A DNA stretch of 40,116 nt from contig DAOMNN010000028.1 in NCBI GenBank assembly GCA_035443825.1, forward strand, positions 1-40,116, in the 5' to 3' direction. The notes under the pieces are model-generated. The model was not told the DNA's origin. It worked only from the letters and a program-made list of their open reading frames with translations, and did not search any database. The first letter of the stretch is position 1. The number at the start of each line of letters is the position of its first letter. The position numbers and the translations under genes are program-made. This document shows, in pieces, positions 23,832 through 31,634 of the stretch. Source of the DNA: DAOMNN01 sp035443825 (lineage in GTDB: Bacteria; Pseudomonadota; Gammaproteobacteria; Burkholderiales; Rhodocyclaceae).

Positions 23832-24173
23832 ATGAAGTTCATCTTCGAAGTTCGCATGAAGCCGGGCTACACCGTCGAGGAGTACGCCGCAGCCTGGGTG
23901 AGCGCCAGCGAGGTCATCCAGCGCACTCCTGGCGCCAGGGGTACGCGCCTGCATCGCAAGATCGGTGCACCCGACACCCTGCTCGCGATCGCATCCTGGG
24001 AATCGAAAGCGCATCGCGATGCCAAGGACGACCGAAGGGATGCAACGGTTCGCGCAATCCTCGACAAGCATGCCGAGAAGTGCGAGATCCGGGTCATTGG
24101 AGAATTCGAGGAGCCCGAGTGGGTGGTCCTCCCCGGGTCGCCCTGGTGTGAAAGTCGCCCCGGCGACACATAA
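23832..24173 (+). CDS. Small dimeric alpha/beta-barrel (ABM-like) protein, function unknown
   Basis: A 113-residue protein beginning MKFIFEVRMKPGYTVEEYAA, with the alternating strand-helix pattern of the antibiotic-biosynthesis-monooxygenase/NIPSNAP-like ferredoxin fold. LLAIASWESKAHRDA and ILDKHAEKCEIRVIGEF contain the expected second repeat. No catalytic motif can be named. The gene is alone, divergent from the Na/Pi transporter gene by 104 bp and convergent with egtD. Codon use is like that of its neighbours, so it is probably real. Confidence 0.75.
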   Translation: MKFIFEVRMKPGYTVEEYAAAWVSASEVIQRTPGARGTRLHRKIGAPDTLLAIASWESKAHRDAKDDRRDATVRAILDKHAEKCEIRVIGEFEEPEWVVLPGSPWCESRPGDT

Positions 24174-24266
24174 CGCTCCCTTCGCGCCGCGCGCGAGTGG
24201 CTGGGGGCGAGGGACGCGGTCAGGGCAGCTTTCATGATTTGGGGTGAACGATCCCATGACCGTTAA

Positions 24267-24283
24267 GCCGAAGGGCCTTCGGC
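24267..24283. terminator. Strong hairpin between the ABM-like gene and egtD, possible terminator
   Basis: GCCGAAG-GGC-CTTCGGC is a perfect inverted repeat in the 146-bp convergent gap. Neither strand has a good T-run after it, so efficient intrinsic termination is uncertain. It may act with Rho or protect 3' ends. Confidence 0.3.
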
Positions 24284-24319
24284 GTATGGCGATCGCCGCG
24301 AACCGGGATCGCAGCGACC

Positions 24320-25285
24320 TCAGGAAGGAGCCTCAAGCCAATGAACACTGAACAAGCGCCTGTCGTCGCACCATGTGGTCCGCGGTCGGAAGCCACATTG
24401 CCTGGCCAGCGCATGGAAGCCTTCGATCGTATACTTCTGCGAACTCTCGGTATGGATCGATTCTCCCTCGGCGAGCACGAAACGCCGGTCGCAAAGTGAC
24501 ACTTCCTGCACACAGGTACTGATCAGGTGCATTTCGATGCGCTGCTTCTGCGCCTGATAGAACGCGTAGTGGTGGAAGGACTCTTCGTGGAAATCACAGC
24601 CCAGCTCTCGATTTGCGCGGGTCAGCAGATTGCGGTTGAACGACGCGGTGACACCCGCAGCATCGTTGTAGGCCGCATGCAGAACGCGTGGATCCTTCAC
24701 CAGATCGACCCCGATCAGCAGTCCCCCTCCGGCAAGCAGGGACGCCGCCGCCGAGAGGAACTCATGTGCCTGCTCGAGCGTGAAATTGCCGATGGTCGAA
24801 CCGGGGAAGAAGCCGATCCGACGCTTTCCCACCGTTCCCCATAGCGACAGTGCTTGCAGGCGGGTGAAATCCCCGACGACGGGTTCGATCTCGACAGACG
24901 GAAACAGACTGCGCAGTTCGGTCGCAGAGGCTTCCAGATGCTCGCCCGAGATATCGATAGCGATGAAACGCCGCGGCGCCGGCAGCGCATCGAGCAGCAG
25001 CCGGGCCTTGCGCAGCGACCCCGCTCCGAACTCGACGACCTCGGCTCCGGGACCGATCGCCGCGGCCATCTCGGCAACATGGCGATCGAAGATGGAAATC
25101 TCGGTGCGAGTCAGATAGTACTCGGGCAGATCGCAGATACGCTCGAATAACTGCGAACCCACGCAGTCATAGAAGTATTTCGGGGAGATGCTGTGAGGGT
25201 GCGCTTCAAAGCATGCGAGCAGGTCAAGCGCGAACTCCGACTGCCCCATCGTTCTCCCGACAATCTGCGGCTCCCGGGCGCTCAT
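24320..25285 (-). CDS. egtD: L-histidine N-alpha-methyltransferase EgtD
   Basis: A 321-residue SAM methyltransferase that trimethylates histidine to hercynine, the first step of ergothioneine synthesis. Visible motifs are YDCVGSQLFERICDLPEYYL (39-58, histidine-binding region), SAM motif VVEFGAGSLRKARLL (83-97), FFPGSTIGNF, and GVDLVKDPRVLHAAYND. The start overlaps the egtB stop (ATGA), giving a coupled egtB-egtD operon. The length is normal for the family. Confidence 0.96.
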   Translation of the reverse strand: MSAREPQIVGRTMGQSEFALDLLACFEAHPHSISPKYFYDCVGSQLFERICDLPEYYLTRTEISIFDRHVAEMAAAIGPGAEVVEFGAGSLRKARLLLDALPAPRRFIAIDISGEHLEASATELRSLFPSVEIEPVVGDFTRLQALSLWGTVGKRRIGFFPGSTIGNFTLEQAHEFLSAAASLLAGGGLLIGVDLVKDPRVLHAAYNDAAGVTASFNRNLLTRANRELGCDFHEESFHHYAFYQAQKQRIEMHLISTCVQEVSLCDRRFVLAEGESIHTESSQKYTIEGFHALARQCGFRPRTTWCDDRRLFSVHWLEAPS

Positions 25286-26592
25286 GAGACGTCCCCTGCG
25301 AGGCGAATGCCCGAAAACTGCCAGCGGGCTCCCGGCGGAAAGAAATTGCGGTAGGTCGCCCGCAAGTGGCCAGGCGGGCTCGCGCAGCTTCCACCACGCA
25401 GAACCAGTTGCCCGACCATGAACTTGCCGTTGTACTCCGCGACAGCTCCGGTCATGGGGCGGAATCCCGGATAGGGGTCATAGGACGAGCGTGTCCACTC
25501 CCAGACATCTCCGAACGACTGCAGCAAGCCTTGACCCGCAACGGCAGCCTGCGGATGGAGGAGTTCCGGATCGAGGAAGTTGCCGGTGACTTCCCTGTTG
25601 GAGGCGGCCGCCTCCCATTCGAACTCGGTCGGCAGTCGCGCCCCCGCCCACTCCGCGTACGCGGCAGCCTCGTAGAAGCTGATGTGACACACGGGCTCGT
25701 CCGGATCGACCGGACGACGGCCATGCAGGGTGAACAGGCTCCAGCCGGCCGTGCCTTCGTCGCGCCAGTACAGAGGCGCTTTCCAGCCTTCGCTGCATAC
25801 CTGTGCCCACCCGTCCGAGAGCCAGAGTTCGGGACATGCATAGCCGCCATCGGTCATGAACTCGAGATACTCGCCGCAGGTCACGAGGCGGTTAGCGAGC
25901 CGATATGGCGCCAGTATCACGGGATGCCGCGGCTTCTCGTTATCGTAGGCGAAGCCACGCTCCACCCCGTGGCCCGCATTCACCGTACCCCCCGCACAGT
26001 TCAGCCACTCCGACGGTGCTACCGGTCCGCTTCGCACGGAATGTCCTCGAGCGCGATAGACGGCTTCGAACGGATTGAGTGAGAGAGTGTATTTGATGTC
26101 GGTGAGAATCAGTTCCTGATGCTGCTGCTCGTGATTCAATCCCAGGATCGTCAGCGATCTCGCGTGCTCCCAGTCATCATGAGGGCAAGTGCCAAGAAAC
26201 CGCTCCATGCGCCGATCGATGTCCTGCCGGTACTGTAGGACCTCGTCGATCCCTGGCCGCGTGATCATCCCCCGTTGCGGTCGCGGCTGTCGCGGACCAA
26301 GACTCTCGTAGTACGAGTTGAAGAGGTAGGCAAAGCGCTCGTCCACCGGGCGGTAGTGCGGCACCATTGCCGCAAGAATGACGGTCTCGAAAAACCAGGT
26401 CGTATGCCCCAGATGCCACTTTGTCGGACTCGCGTCGGGCATCGACTGAATGCATTGGTCTTCGGCGGATAGCGGAGCAGCAATCGCACTGGTCAGATCA
26501 CGGACCGCCTTGAAGCGGCCCACGAGGGATTCACGACCCTCCGGGTAGGCTCCAGACCCGACCTCACGCAGAGACTCATCTTCGTCTCGCAT
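25282..26592 (-). CDS. egtB: Ergothioneine biosynthesis sulfoxide synthase EgtB
   Basis: The 436-residue non-haem iron enzyme joins a thiol to hercynine. An N-terminal DinB-like helical domain carries the three-His iron site: H63 in WHLGHTTWFFE, and H154 and H158 in LNHEQQHQE. The C-terminal FGE-sulfatase domain has LPTEFEWEAAA, FGDVWEWTRSSYDPYPGF and VLRGGSCASPPGHLRATYRN. The ATG at 26592 has GGAG nine nt upstream. It is followed directly by egtD, but egtA, egtC and egtE are absent. Enzymes from two-gene clusters may use cysteine rather than gamma-glutamylcysteine; that is inference here. Confidence 0.95.
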   Translation of the reverse strand: MRDEDESLREVGSGAYPEGRESLVGRFKAVRDLTSAIAAPLSAEDQCIQSMPDASPTKWHLGHTTWFFETVILAAMVPHYRPVDERFAYLFNSYYESLGPRQPRPQRGMITRPGIDEVLQYRQDIDRRMERFLGTCPHDDWEHARSLTILGLNHEQQHQELILTDIKYTLSLNPFEAVYRARGHSVRSGPVAPSEWLNCAGGTVNAGHGVERGFAYDNEKPRHPVILAPYRLANRLVTCGEYLEFMTDGGYACPELWLSDGWAQVCSEGWKAPLYWRDEGTAGWSLFTLHGRRPVDPDEPVCHISFYEAAAYAEWAGARLPTEFEWEAAASNREVTGNFLDPELLHPQAAVAGQGLLQSFGDVWEWTRSSYDPYPGFRPMTGAVAEYNGKFMVGQLVLRGGSCASPPGHLRATYRNFFPPGARWQFSGIRLAGDVS

Positions 26593-26894
26593 CCCTCGCT
26601 CCGTATATCGTCAGGACGACTTCAGGATATACCGGCATCCTTCGCACTATAGTCCACTGCCGGACATGCTCAGAACCCCCGGCCGCTTTCCGGAAACCCG
26701 GTTCTTCACATGTGGTGCCGAGCGACCGATTGCCGCAGCCGGGTCGTAGCGCATTTCGGTTCCCACAGCCTGCCTCAAGCCCGAAATTCCTGCAGCAAGC
26801 GACCTCGATCTGCGTTCGCCACAAGACCTGATCCGCGCGGGACCTGCGTCACATCGCGCCGGGCGGGTCACGGTGAGGCAAACGGCGCCGGCCG
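26593..26894. other. Intergenic region upstream of egtB
   Basis: This 302-bp gap should hold the egtBD promoter and the 3' end of the aap operon. On the minus strand, just after aapP, ACGGC-CGGC-GCCGT-TTG is a small hairpin without a real T-run. Open frames here are Arg-rich and look non-coding. I see no confident promoter or RNA gene. Confidence 0.35.
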
Positions 26895-27692
26895 TCAATG
26901 GTGCAAGATCTGCTGTAGGAACTGCTGCGTGCGCGGTTCCCGTGGGTTGCCGAAGAACTCCGATGGAGGACCCTGCTCGACGATCTCTCCCTGATCCATG
27001 AAGATCACGCGGTCAGCCACCGTTTTCGCGAAACCCATCTCGTGTGTCACGCATATCATGGTCATGCCGCTTTGTGCGAGTTCGACCATCACATCGAGCA
27101 CTTCCTTGATCATCTCCGGATCCAGCGCCGATGTCGGTTCATCGAAGAGCATGATCTTGGGATTCATGCACAGGGACCGGGCGATCGCCACCCGCTGTTG
27201 CTGACCCCCCGAGAGCTGACCCGGATACTTCTTCGCCTGCTCGGGAATCTTCACCCGCTCGAGGTACTTCATCGCCTGCTCCTCGGCCTCTCTGCGCGGC
27301 GTCTTGCGCACCCAGATCGGGGCCAGGCAGCAATTCTCGAGGACCGTAAGGTGCGGGAACAGATTGAAATGCTGAAACACCATGCCGACCTCGCGGCGAA
27401 TCAGCTCGATATTGCGAAGATCGTTGGTAAGTTCGACGCCGTCGACAACGATGCGTCCTTTCTGATGCTCCTCGAGCCGGTTTATGCAACGGATGAAAGT
27501 CGACTTGCCCGACCCTGAAGGTCCGCAGATCACGATCCGTTCCCCGCGACTGACATCCAGATCGAGCCCCTTGAGCACGTGGAACGTGTCGTACCACTTG
27601 TGCATGCCCTCGACCTTGATCATCGCTTCGCCCTGGGCAGCCATCGACGCGACCTGAACGGTCCGTCCCCCGTTTTCCACGTCCTGATTCAT
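26895..27692 (-). CDS. aapP: Amino acid ABC transporter ATP-binding protein AapP
   Basis: The 265-residue polar amino acid transporter ATPase has Walker A GPSGSGKSTFIRCINRLE, Q-loop MVFQHFNLFPHLTVL, signature LSGGQQQRVAIARSL, Walker B IMLFDEPTSALDPE and H-loop CVTHEMGFAKTVADRV. These are the standard features of the GlnQ/AapP branch. The ATG at 27692 has AGGAG about 10 nt upstream; MIKVEGMHKWY later in the chain is a possible shorter start. It is the last gene of aapJQMP, 26 bp after aapM. Confidence 0.94.
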   Translation of the reverse strand: MNQDVENGGRTVQVASMAAQGEAMIKVEGMHKWYDTFHVLKGLDLDVSRGERIVICGPSGSGKSTFIRCINRLEEHQKGRIVVDGVELTNDLRNIELIRREVGMVFQHFNLFPHLTVLENCCLAPIWVRKTPRREAEEQAMKYLERVKIPEQAKKYPGQLSGGQQQRVAIARSLCMNPKIMLFDEPTSALDPEMIKEVLDVMVELAQSGMTMICVTHEMGFAKTVADRVIFMDQGEIVEQGPPSEFFGNPREPRTQQFLQQILHH

Positions 27693-27718
27693 GATGCATT
27701 CGCTCCTGACATTTCCAG

Positions 27719-28825
27719 CTAACGTTTATGACCCCGGTGCAGCTTGCGTTCGAGTTGCTGGCTGTATCGCGACATCCCGAAGCAGAAGACCCAGAACAGA
27801 AAAGCCGCGAACACATAGCCCTCTATCGCGACGTTGCGCCAGGCAGGGTCGATGATGGTCGTCTGCACCGCATTGAGCAGATCGAACAGGCCGATGATGA
27901 GCACCAGCGTCGTATCCTTGAACAGCGAAATCAGGGTATTGACGATGCCCGGGATCACGATCTTGAGCGCCTGCGGCAGAATGATGAGCCCCATGCTGCG
28001 CCAGTAACCCAGGCCCATCGCTTCGGCCGCCTCGTACTGCCCTTTCGGAATGGCCTGCAGGCCGCCACGGATCACTTCGGCCATGTAGGCCGACTGGAAC
28101 AGGGTAATCCCTATCAGTGCTCGAAGAAGCCTGTCGAAGGAGACCCCTTCCGGCAGGAACAGGGGCAGCATGACCGAGGCCATGAACAGAATCGTGATGA
28201 GTGGAACGCCTCGCCAGAACTCGATGAACACGACGCTCAGCGCACGTACCAGCGGCATGTCCGAACGGCGCCCCAGGGCGAGCAGGATGCCGATGGGTAT
28301 TGCCGCGACGATCCCCACATAGGCGAGGATGAGCGTCAGCGTCAGCCCGCCCCAGCGATTCGTCTCGATGATCTCGAGCCCGAAGGTTTCGCTTCCTCGG
28401 ATCAGGATGAAGGCGAGCACCGGGAAGATCGTCACGCCCAGGACACCAAGCACCATCTTGATCCGGGTCAACACCGCATTGAAGAACTGCGGCACGATCA
28501 GGAGCGCGAAGATCACGTACAGGACGTTGATGCGCCAGAACTCCGCCTCCGGATAGAAGCCGTAGATGAAGAAATCGAAACGCGTCCCGATGAACACCCA
28601 GCACGCACCCTCCCCGCTGCAATCGGCCGAACTCTCCCCGATGAAATCGGCGTTGAACAGCGCCCAGTTGATCATCGGAATGAAGTTGCTGATGATGAAG
28701 TAGCCGAGAACCACGGTGACCACGCCGCTATACCAGCTCGGAAACAGGTTCTTTCGAATCCAGCCCAGCACACCCACCGTGCTTGCCGGTGGCAACACCA
28801 CGTCTCGCTTCGTTGCACCCGACAT
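27719..28825 (-). CDS. aapM: Amino acid ABC transporter permease AapM
   Basis: A 368-residue inner-membrane permease of the HisM/AapM family. Helices lie near 36-55 and 100-120 in an N-terminal extension, followed by the conserved transport core. The latter contains VFIEFWRGVPLITILFMASV and the EAA-type loop EAAEAMGLGYWRSMGLIILP. It pairs with AapQ to form the channel. The start lies 3 bp after the aapQ stop, and AAGGAG within the 3' end of aapQ serves as its ribosome binding site. Confidence 0.93.
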   Translation of the reverse strand: MSGATKRDVVLPPASTVGVLGWIRKNLFPSWYSGVVTVVLGYFIISNFIPMINWALFNADFIGESSADCSGEGACWVFIGTRFDFFIYGFYPEAEFWRINVLYVIFALLIVPQFFNAVLTRIKMVLGVLGVTIFPVLAFILIRGSETFGLEIIETNRWGGLTLTLILAYVGIVAAIPIGILLALGRRSDMPLVRALSVVFIEFWRGVPLITILFMASVMLPLFLPEGVSFDRLLRALIGITLFQSAYMAEVIRGGLQAIPKGQYEAAEAMGLGYWRSMGLIILPQALKIVIPGIVNTLISLFKDTTLVLIIGLFDLLNAVQTTIIDPAWRNVAIEGYVFAAFLFWVFCFGMSRYSQQLERKLHRGHKR

Positions 28826-28828
28826 CGC

Positions 28829-30016
28829 CTATCGCTCCTTCAGCGCCATGGCCTTGTTGTAAACATTCATCAGCAGCGATATCAAGAGACTGATCGACAG
28901 ATATACGAGCATCGTGATGGCGACGACTTCAACCGCCTGGCCCGTCTGATTGAGAGTCGTTCCCATGAACACTGCGACGAGGTCCGGATAGCCGATCGCG
29001 ACGGCAAGCGACGAGTTCTTGGTGAGGTTCAGATACTGGCTGGTCAATGGCGGAATGATCACGCGCATCGCCTGAGGGATGATCACCAGACGCAAGGTGG
29101 TGCCCCGTCTCAGACCCAGCGCCGACGCCGCCTCGGTCTGCCCATGGCTTACCGACTGTATCCCCGAACGCACGATCTCCGCGATGAACGAAGCCGTGTA
29201 CACGGTCAATGCGATGAACAATGCGCCCAGTTCGGGAATCATGCTCACGCCGCCCCGAAAGTTGAATCCGCGCAATTCGGGTACATCCCATCCAAGCGGT
29301 GAACCGGCCAGCAGGAAGACTCCAGACGGGAGGAGCAGGACCATCGCCAGTCCGACACGAATCGCCGGAAAGAGCTGTCCGGTTGCGTCCTGGCGTTTGC
29401 GCGCCCAGCGGTAGAGCACTGCCGCGCCCACGATCGCAGCGCACAGCACCGCCACGACGAGCCAGAACCCCTCCTCCGGAATCGGCGCCGGCATGTATAC
29501 ACCGCGGTTGTTCAGAAAGAACATCTCCCCGATCTCCATGCTGTCGCGCGGACTGGGGAGGTTTCTCAGAACCGCGAAATACCAGAAGAAGATCTGGAGC
29601 AGCAGCGGGATGTTGCGGAAAGTGTCTACGAAAATCGCCGACAGGGTCGACACCAGCCAGTTCTTCGACAGACGGCCGATGCCGATTGCAAATCCGAGGA
29701 TCGTCGCTGCCACGATCCCGAGCGATGAAACCAGCAGCGTATTGAGCAATCCGACGTAGAAGGTGCGGCCGTAGGACATCGTCTCGTCATAGGGAATAAG
29801 GCTCATGACGATCCCGAACCCGGCCGGCGATCCAAGAAATGCGAAACCCGTGGTGATTCCACGGCGTTCCATGTTGATGATGGTGTTCTGGTAGATGGTC
29901 CACAGAAAGTAGATGACCACGAGCGCGGTCAGAATCTGGAAGGTCCGCGACCTGATGATCGGATCGTTCCAGAATCGCGCAAGTCCGCCCGACCCGGTAT
30001 CGCGCTTGTCTGCCAT
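28829..30016 (-). CDS. aapQ: Amino acid ABC transporter permease AapQ
   Basis: A 395-residue permease with the long AapQ-type layout. A first helix is at about 25-45, a helix set at about 88-170 contains IFVDTFRNIPLLLQIFFWYF, and a central insertion with two helices (about 195-260) follows. The C-terminal core has YTASFIAEIVRSGIQSVSHG and the EAA loop EAASALGLRRGTTLRLVIIP. It forms the heterodimeric channel with AapM. It is separated from aapJ by 97 bp that include a strong stem-loop. Confidence 0.93.
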   Translation of the reverse strand: MADKRDTGSGGLARFWNDPIIRSRTFQILTALVVIYFLWTIYQNTIINMERRGITTGFAFLGSPAGFGIVMSLIPYDETMSYGRTFYVGLLNTLLVSSLGIVAATILGFAIGIGRLSKNWLVSTLSAIFVDTFRNIPLLLQIFFWYFAVLRNLPSPRDSMEIGEMFFLNNRGVYMPAPIPEEGFWLVVAVLCAAIVGAAVLYRWARKRQDATGQLFPAIRVGLAMVLLLPSGVFLLAGSPLGWDVPELRGFNFRGGVSMIPELGALFIALTVYTASFIAEIVRSGIQSVSHGQTEAASALGLRRGTTLRLVIIPQAMRVIIPPLTSQYLNLTKNSSLAVAIGYPDLVAVFMGTTLNQTGQAVEVVAITMLVYLSISLLISLLMNVYNKAMALKER

Positions 30017-30068
30017 GGTGGCCCCAGCCCCGAATGCACGGCAGCCCCGACCGGGACGCCGAAGGACA

Positions 30069-30096
30069 CGGGGATCGCCCGACCGGGCAATCCCCG
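30069..30096 (-). promoter_or_regulatory. Stem-loop between aapJ and aapQ
   Basis: The 97-bp gap after the binding-protein gene contains an RNA hairpin with a 12-pair stem (one G-U wobble) and a four-base loop. There is no T-run, so it is not a classical terminator. Such intercistronic stems in binding-protein operons typically stabilise the upstream message and raise binding protein above permease. Confidence 0.6.
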
Positions 30097-30113
30097 CACG
30101 ATGGAGGATCGCG

Positions 30114-31139
30114 TCAGCGCACCGGCGGCGCGTACATGATCCCGCCCTGATTCCACAGGGCGTTCATACCCCTGGGCAGACCAAGCGGCGTATTCGGGCC
30201 GACATTTCGCTCGAACATCTCGCCGTAGTTGCCGACCGCCTTGACGATCTGATAACCGAAATCGGTGTTCAGACCCAGCAGCGATCCCATGTCGCCGGAG
30301 GTGCCCAGCAAACGCTGGATCTCCGGATTCTCGGACTTCAGCATCTCGTCGACGTTCGCCGCCGTGACACCGAGTTCCTCGGCATTCACCTGGACATAGA
30401 GCGCCCACTTGACGACGTTGAACCATGCATCGTCACCCTGACGGACTGCGGGCCCGAGCGGCTCCTTGGAGATCAGCTCGGGCAGCAACACCGCCGACGA
30501 CGGATCCTCGAGCTTGCTGCGCAGGCCGGCGAGCTGGGAGATGTCCGAGGTCAGAACATCGCACCGATTTGCCGCAAAGCCCTGAACGGTCTGTTCCGAT
30601 GTATCGAAGACCAGCGCGTCGTACTTCATCCCGTTCGTGCGGAAATAGTCGGCCAGGTTCAGTTCGGTCGTGGTGCCCGACTGGATGCACACCGTCGCGC
30701 CATCGAGTTCCTTGGCACTTGCAACGCCCAGGCTCTTGCTGACCATGAAGCCCTGGCCATCGTAGTAGTTCACACCGGTGAAGTTGATCCCCAGCGAGGC
30801 ATCTCGCGTCAGGGTCCATGTCGTGTTGCGAGACAGTACGTCGATCTCGCCTGACTGAAGGGCGGTGAAGCGCTCGCGTGCGGTCAGCGGCGTGAAGCGC
30901 ACCTTGCTCGGATCACCGAACACCGCCGCTGCGATGCCTCGGCAGGTATCGACGTCGATGCCGGTCCAGTTGCCACGCTCGTCCGGCAGGGAGAAGCCCG
31001 GAAGCCCACTGGTAACGCCGCAGAGCAGATGGCCCCGCTGCTTGACCGCCTCGAGCGTATTCGCGCTCGCCGTGCCTGCGAAGGCCAGGGTTGCTACTGC
31101 GCCTGCACTTGCGATGAGCGCCAGAACTTTCTTGGACAT
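30114..31139 (-). CDS. aapJ: Amino acid ABC transporter periplasmic binding protein AapJ
   Basis: The 341-residue precursor has a signal peptide (MSKKVLALIASAGAVATLAF, cleavage near TASA-NTL). The mature family-3 solute-binding domain contains GHLLCGVTSGLPGFSLPDE, WTGIDVDTCRGIAAAVFGD, WTLTRDASLGINFTGVNYYD and VCIQSGTTTELNLADYF. AapJ proteins bind a broad range of L-amino acids; the related BztA prefers Glu/Gln/Asp/Asn, and sequence inspection cannot separate the two. The ribosome binding site is AGGAG at 31151-31147. It is first in the operon aapJ-aapQ-aapM-aapP. Confidence 0.93.
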   Translation of the reverse strand: MSKKVLALIASAGAVATLAFAGTASANTLEAVKQRGHLLCGVTSGLPGFSLPDERGNWTGIDVDTCRGIAAAVFGDPSKVRFTPLTARERFTALQSGEIDVLSRNTTWTLTRDASLGINFTGVNYYDGQGFMVSKSLGVASAKELDGATVCIQSGTTTELNLADYFRTNGMKYDALVFDTSEQTVQGFAANRCDVLTSDISQLAGLRSKLEDPSSAVLLPELISKEPLGPAVRQGDDAWFNVVKWALYVQVNAEELGVTAANVDEMLKSENPEIQRLLGTSGDMGSLLGLNTDFGYQIVKAVGNYGEMFERNVGPNTPLGLPRGMNALWNQGGIMYAPPVR

Positions 31140-31634
31140 TGTTGCACTCCTGAAGGTTGGGAATGAGTGATCCGGAGCCCGGAGAGGACTTGACCCGACC
31201 GATTGATACGTGCGCCGGCCGGGCGGACAGCCCGGTCTGTCCGGGACTGCAGGCTCACGATAGCCTCATTTCGAGCCGCTGCCACCTAGGGATAGCCATA
31301 TACGGGTAAACCCGCACTACGGTGCGAGAAGCCGCGCTGGCAGCGATCTCGGCCACATGCGCAGTATCCGGAACCAGCCACATGACCGTGCTCAGCAGGA
31401 TGCATGCCAGTCTGTCAATCTCGACCGATCTGGACAATGGACGTTGGATCCAGGGGAATACTCGCACGCTGGATGTGCGCGCCGGGTGCCGTGCGCACCA
31501 CTTGAGGGCTCAAAGACGTCGATGCAGACGCGCTTGCGCGACGCCCACACGAACCGACATGCGAGGGACGCACGGCGACGCAAAGGCAGATGCGGCCAGG
31601 GTTCGAGGCGAACCGGACTGGCCGCCGGCGCCGA
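31140..31634. other. Intergenic region upstream of aapJ
   Basis: This 495-bp gap separates aapJ from the end of the chemoreceptor gene and must hold the aapJQMP promoter. Read towards aapJ it has two adjacent 14-bp related units, described separately, next to the palindrome CGGGTAAACCCG (31303-31314). Open frames on either strand are Arg-rich or poorly supported. I do not find an unambiguous -35/-10 pair or a sigma-54 GG/GC site. Confidence 0.4.
31281..31314 (-). promoter_or_regulatory. Tandem direct repeat and palindrome upstream of aapJ, candidate operator
   Basis: On the minus strand TACCCGTATATGGC (31308-31295) is followed immediately by TATCCCTAGGTGGC (31294-31281); 10 of 14 bases match. 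The palindrome CGGGT-AA-ACCCG (31303-31314) overlaps the first unit. Direct repeats of this size are typical of response-regulator or LuxR-type activator sites. The element lies about 140-175 bp upstream of the aapJ start. The factor is unknown. Confidence 0.35.

Noticed and set aside
24341..24499. Plus-strand ATG with a strong GGAAGGAG-type site inside the egtD 3' end
   Set aside because: The frame is antisense to conserved egtD codons and encodes only about 50 residues without similarity. The Shine-Dalgarno-like match is probably chance.
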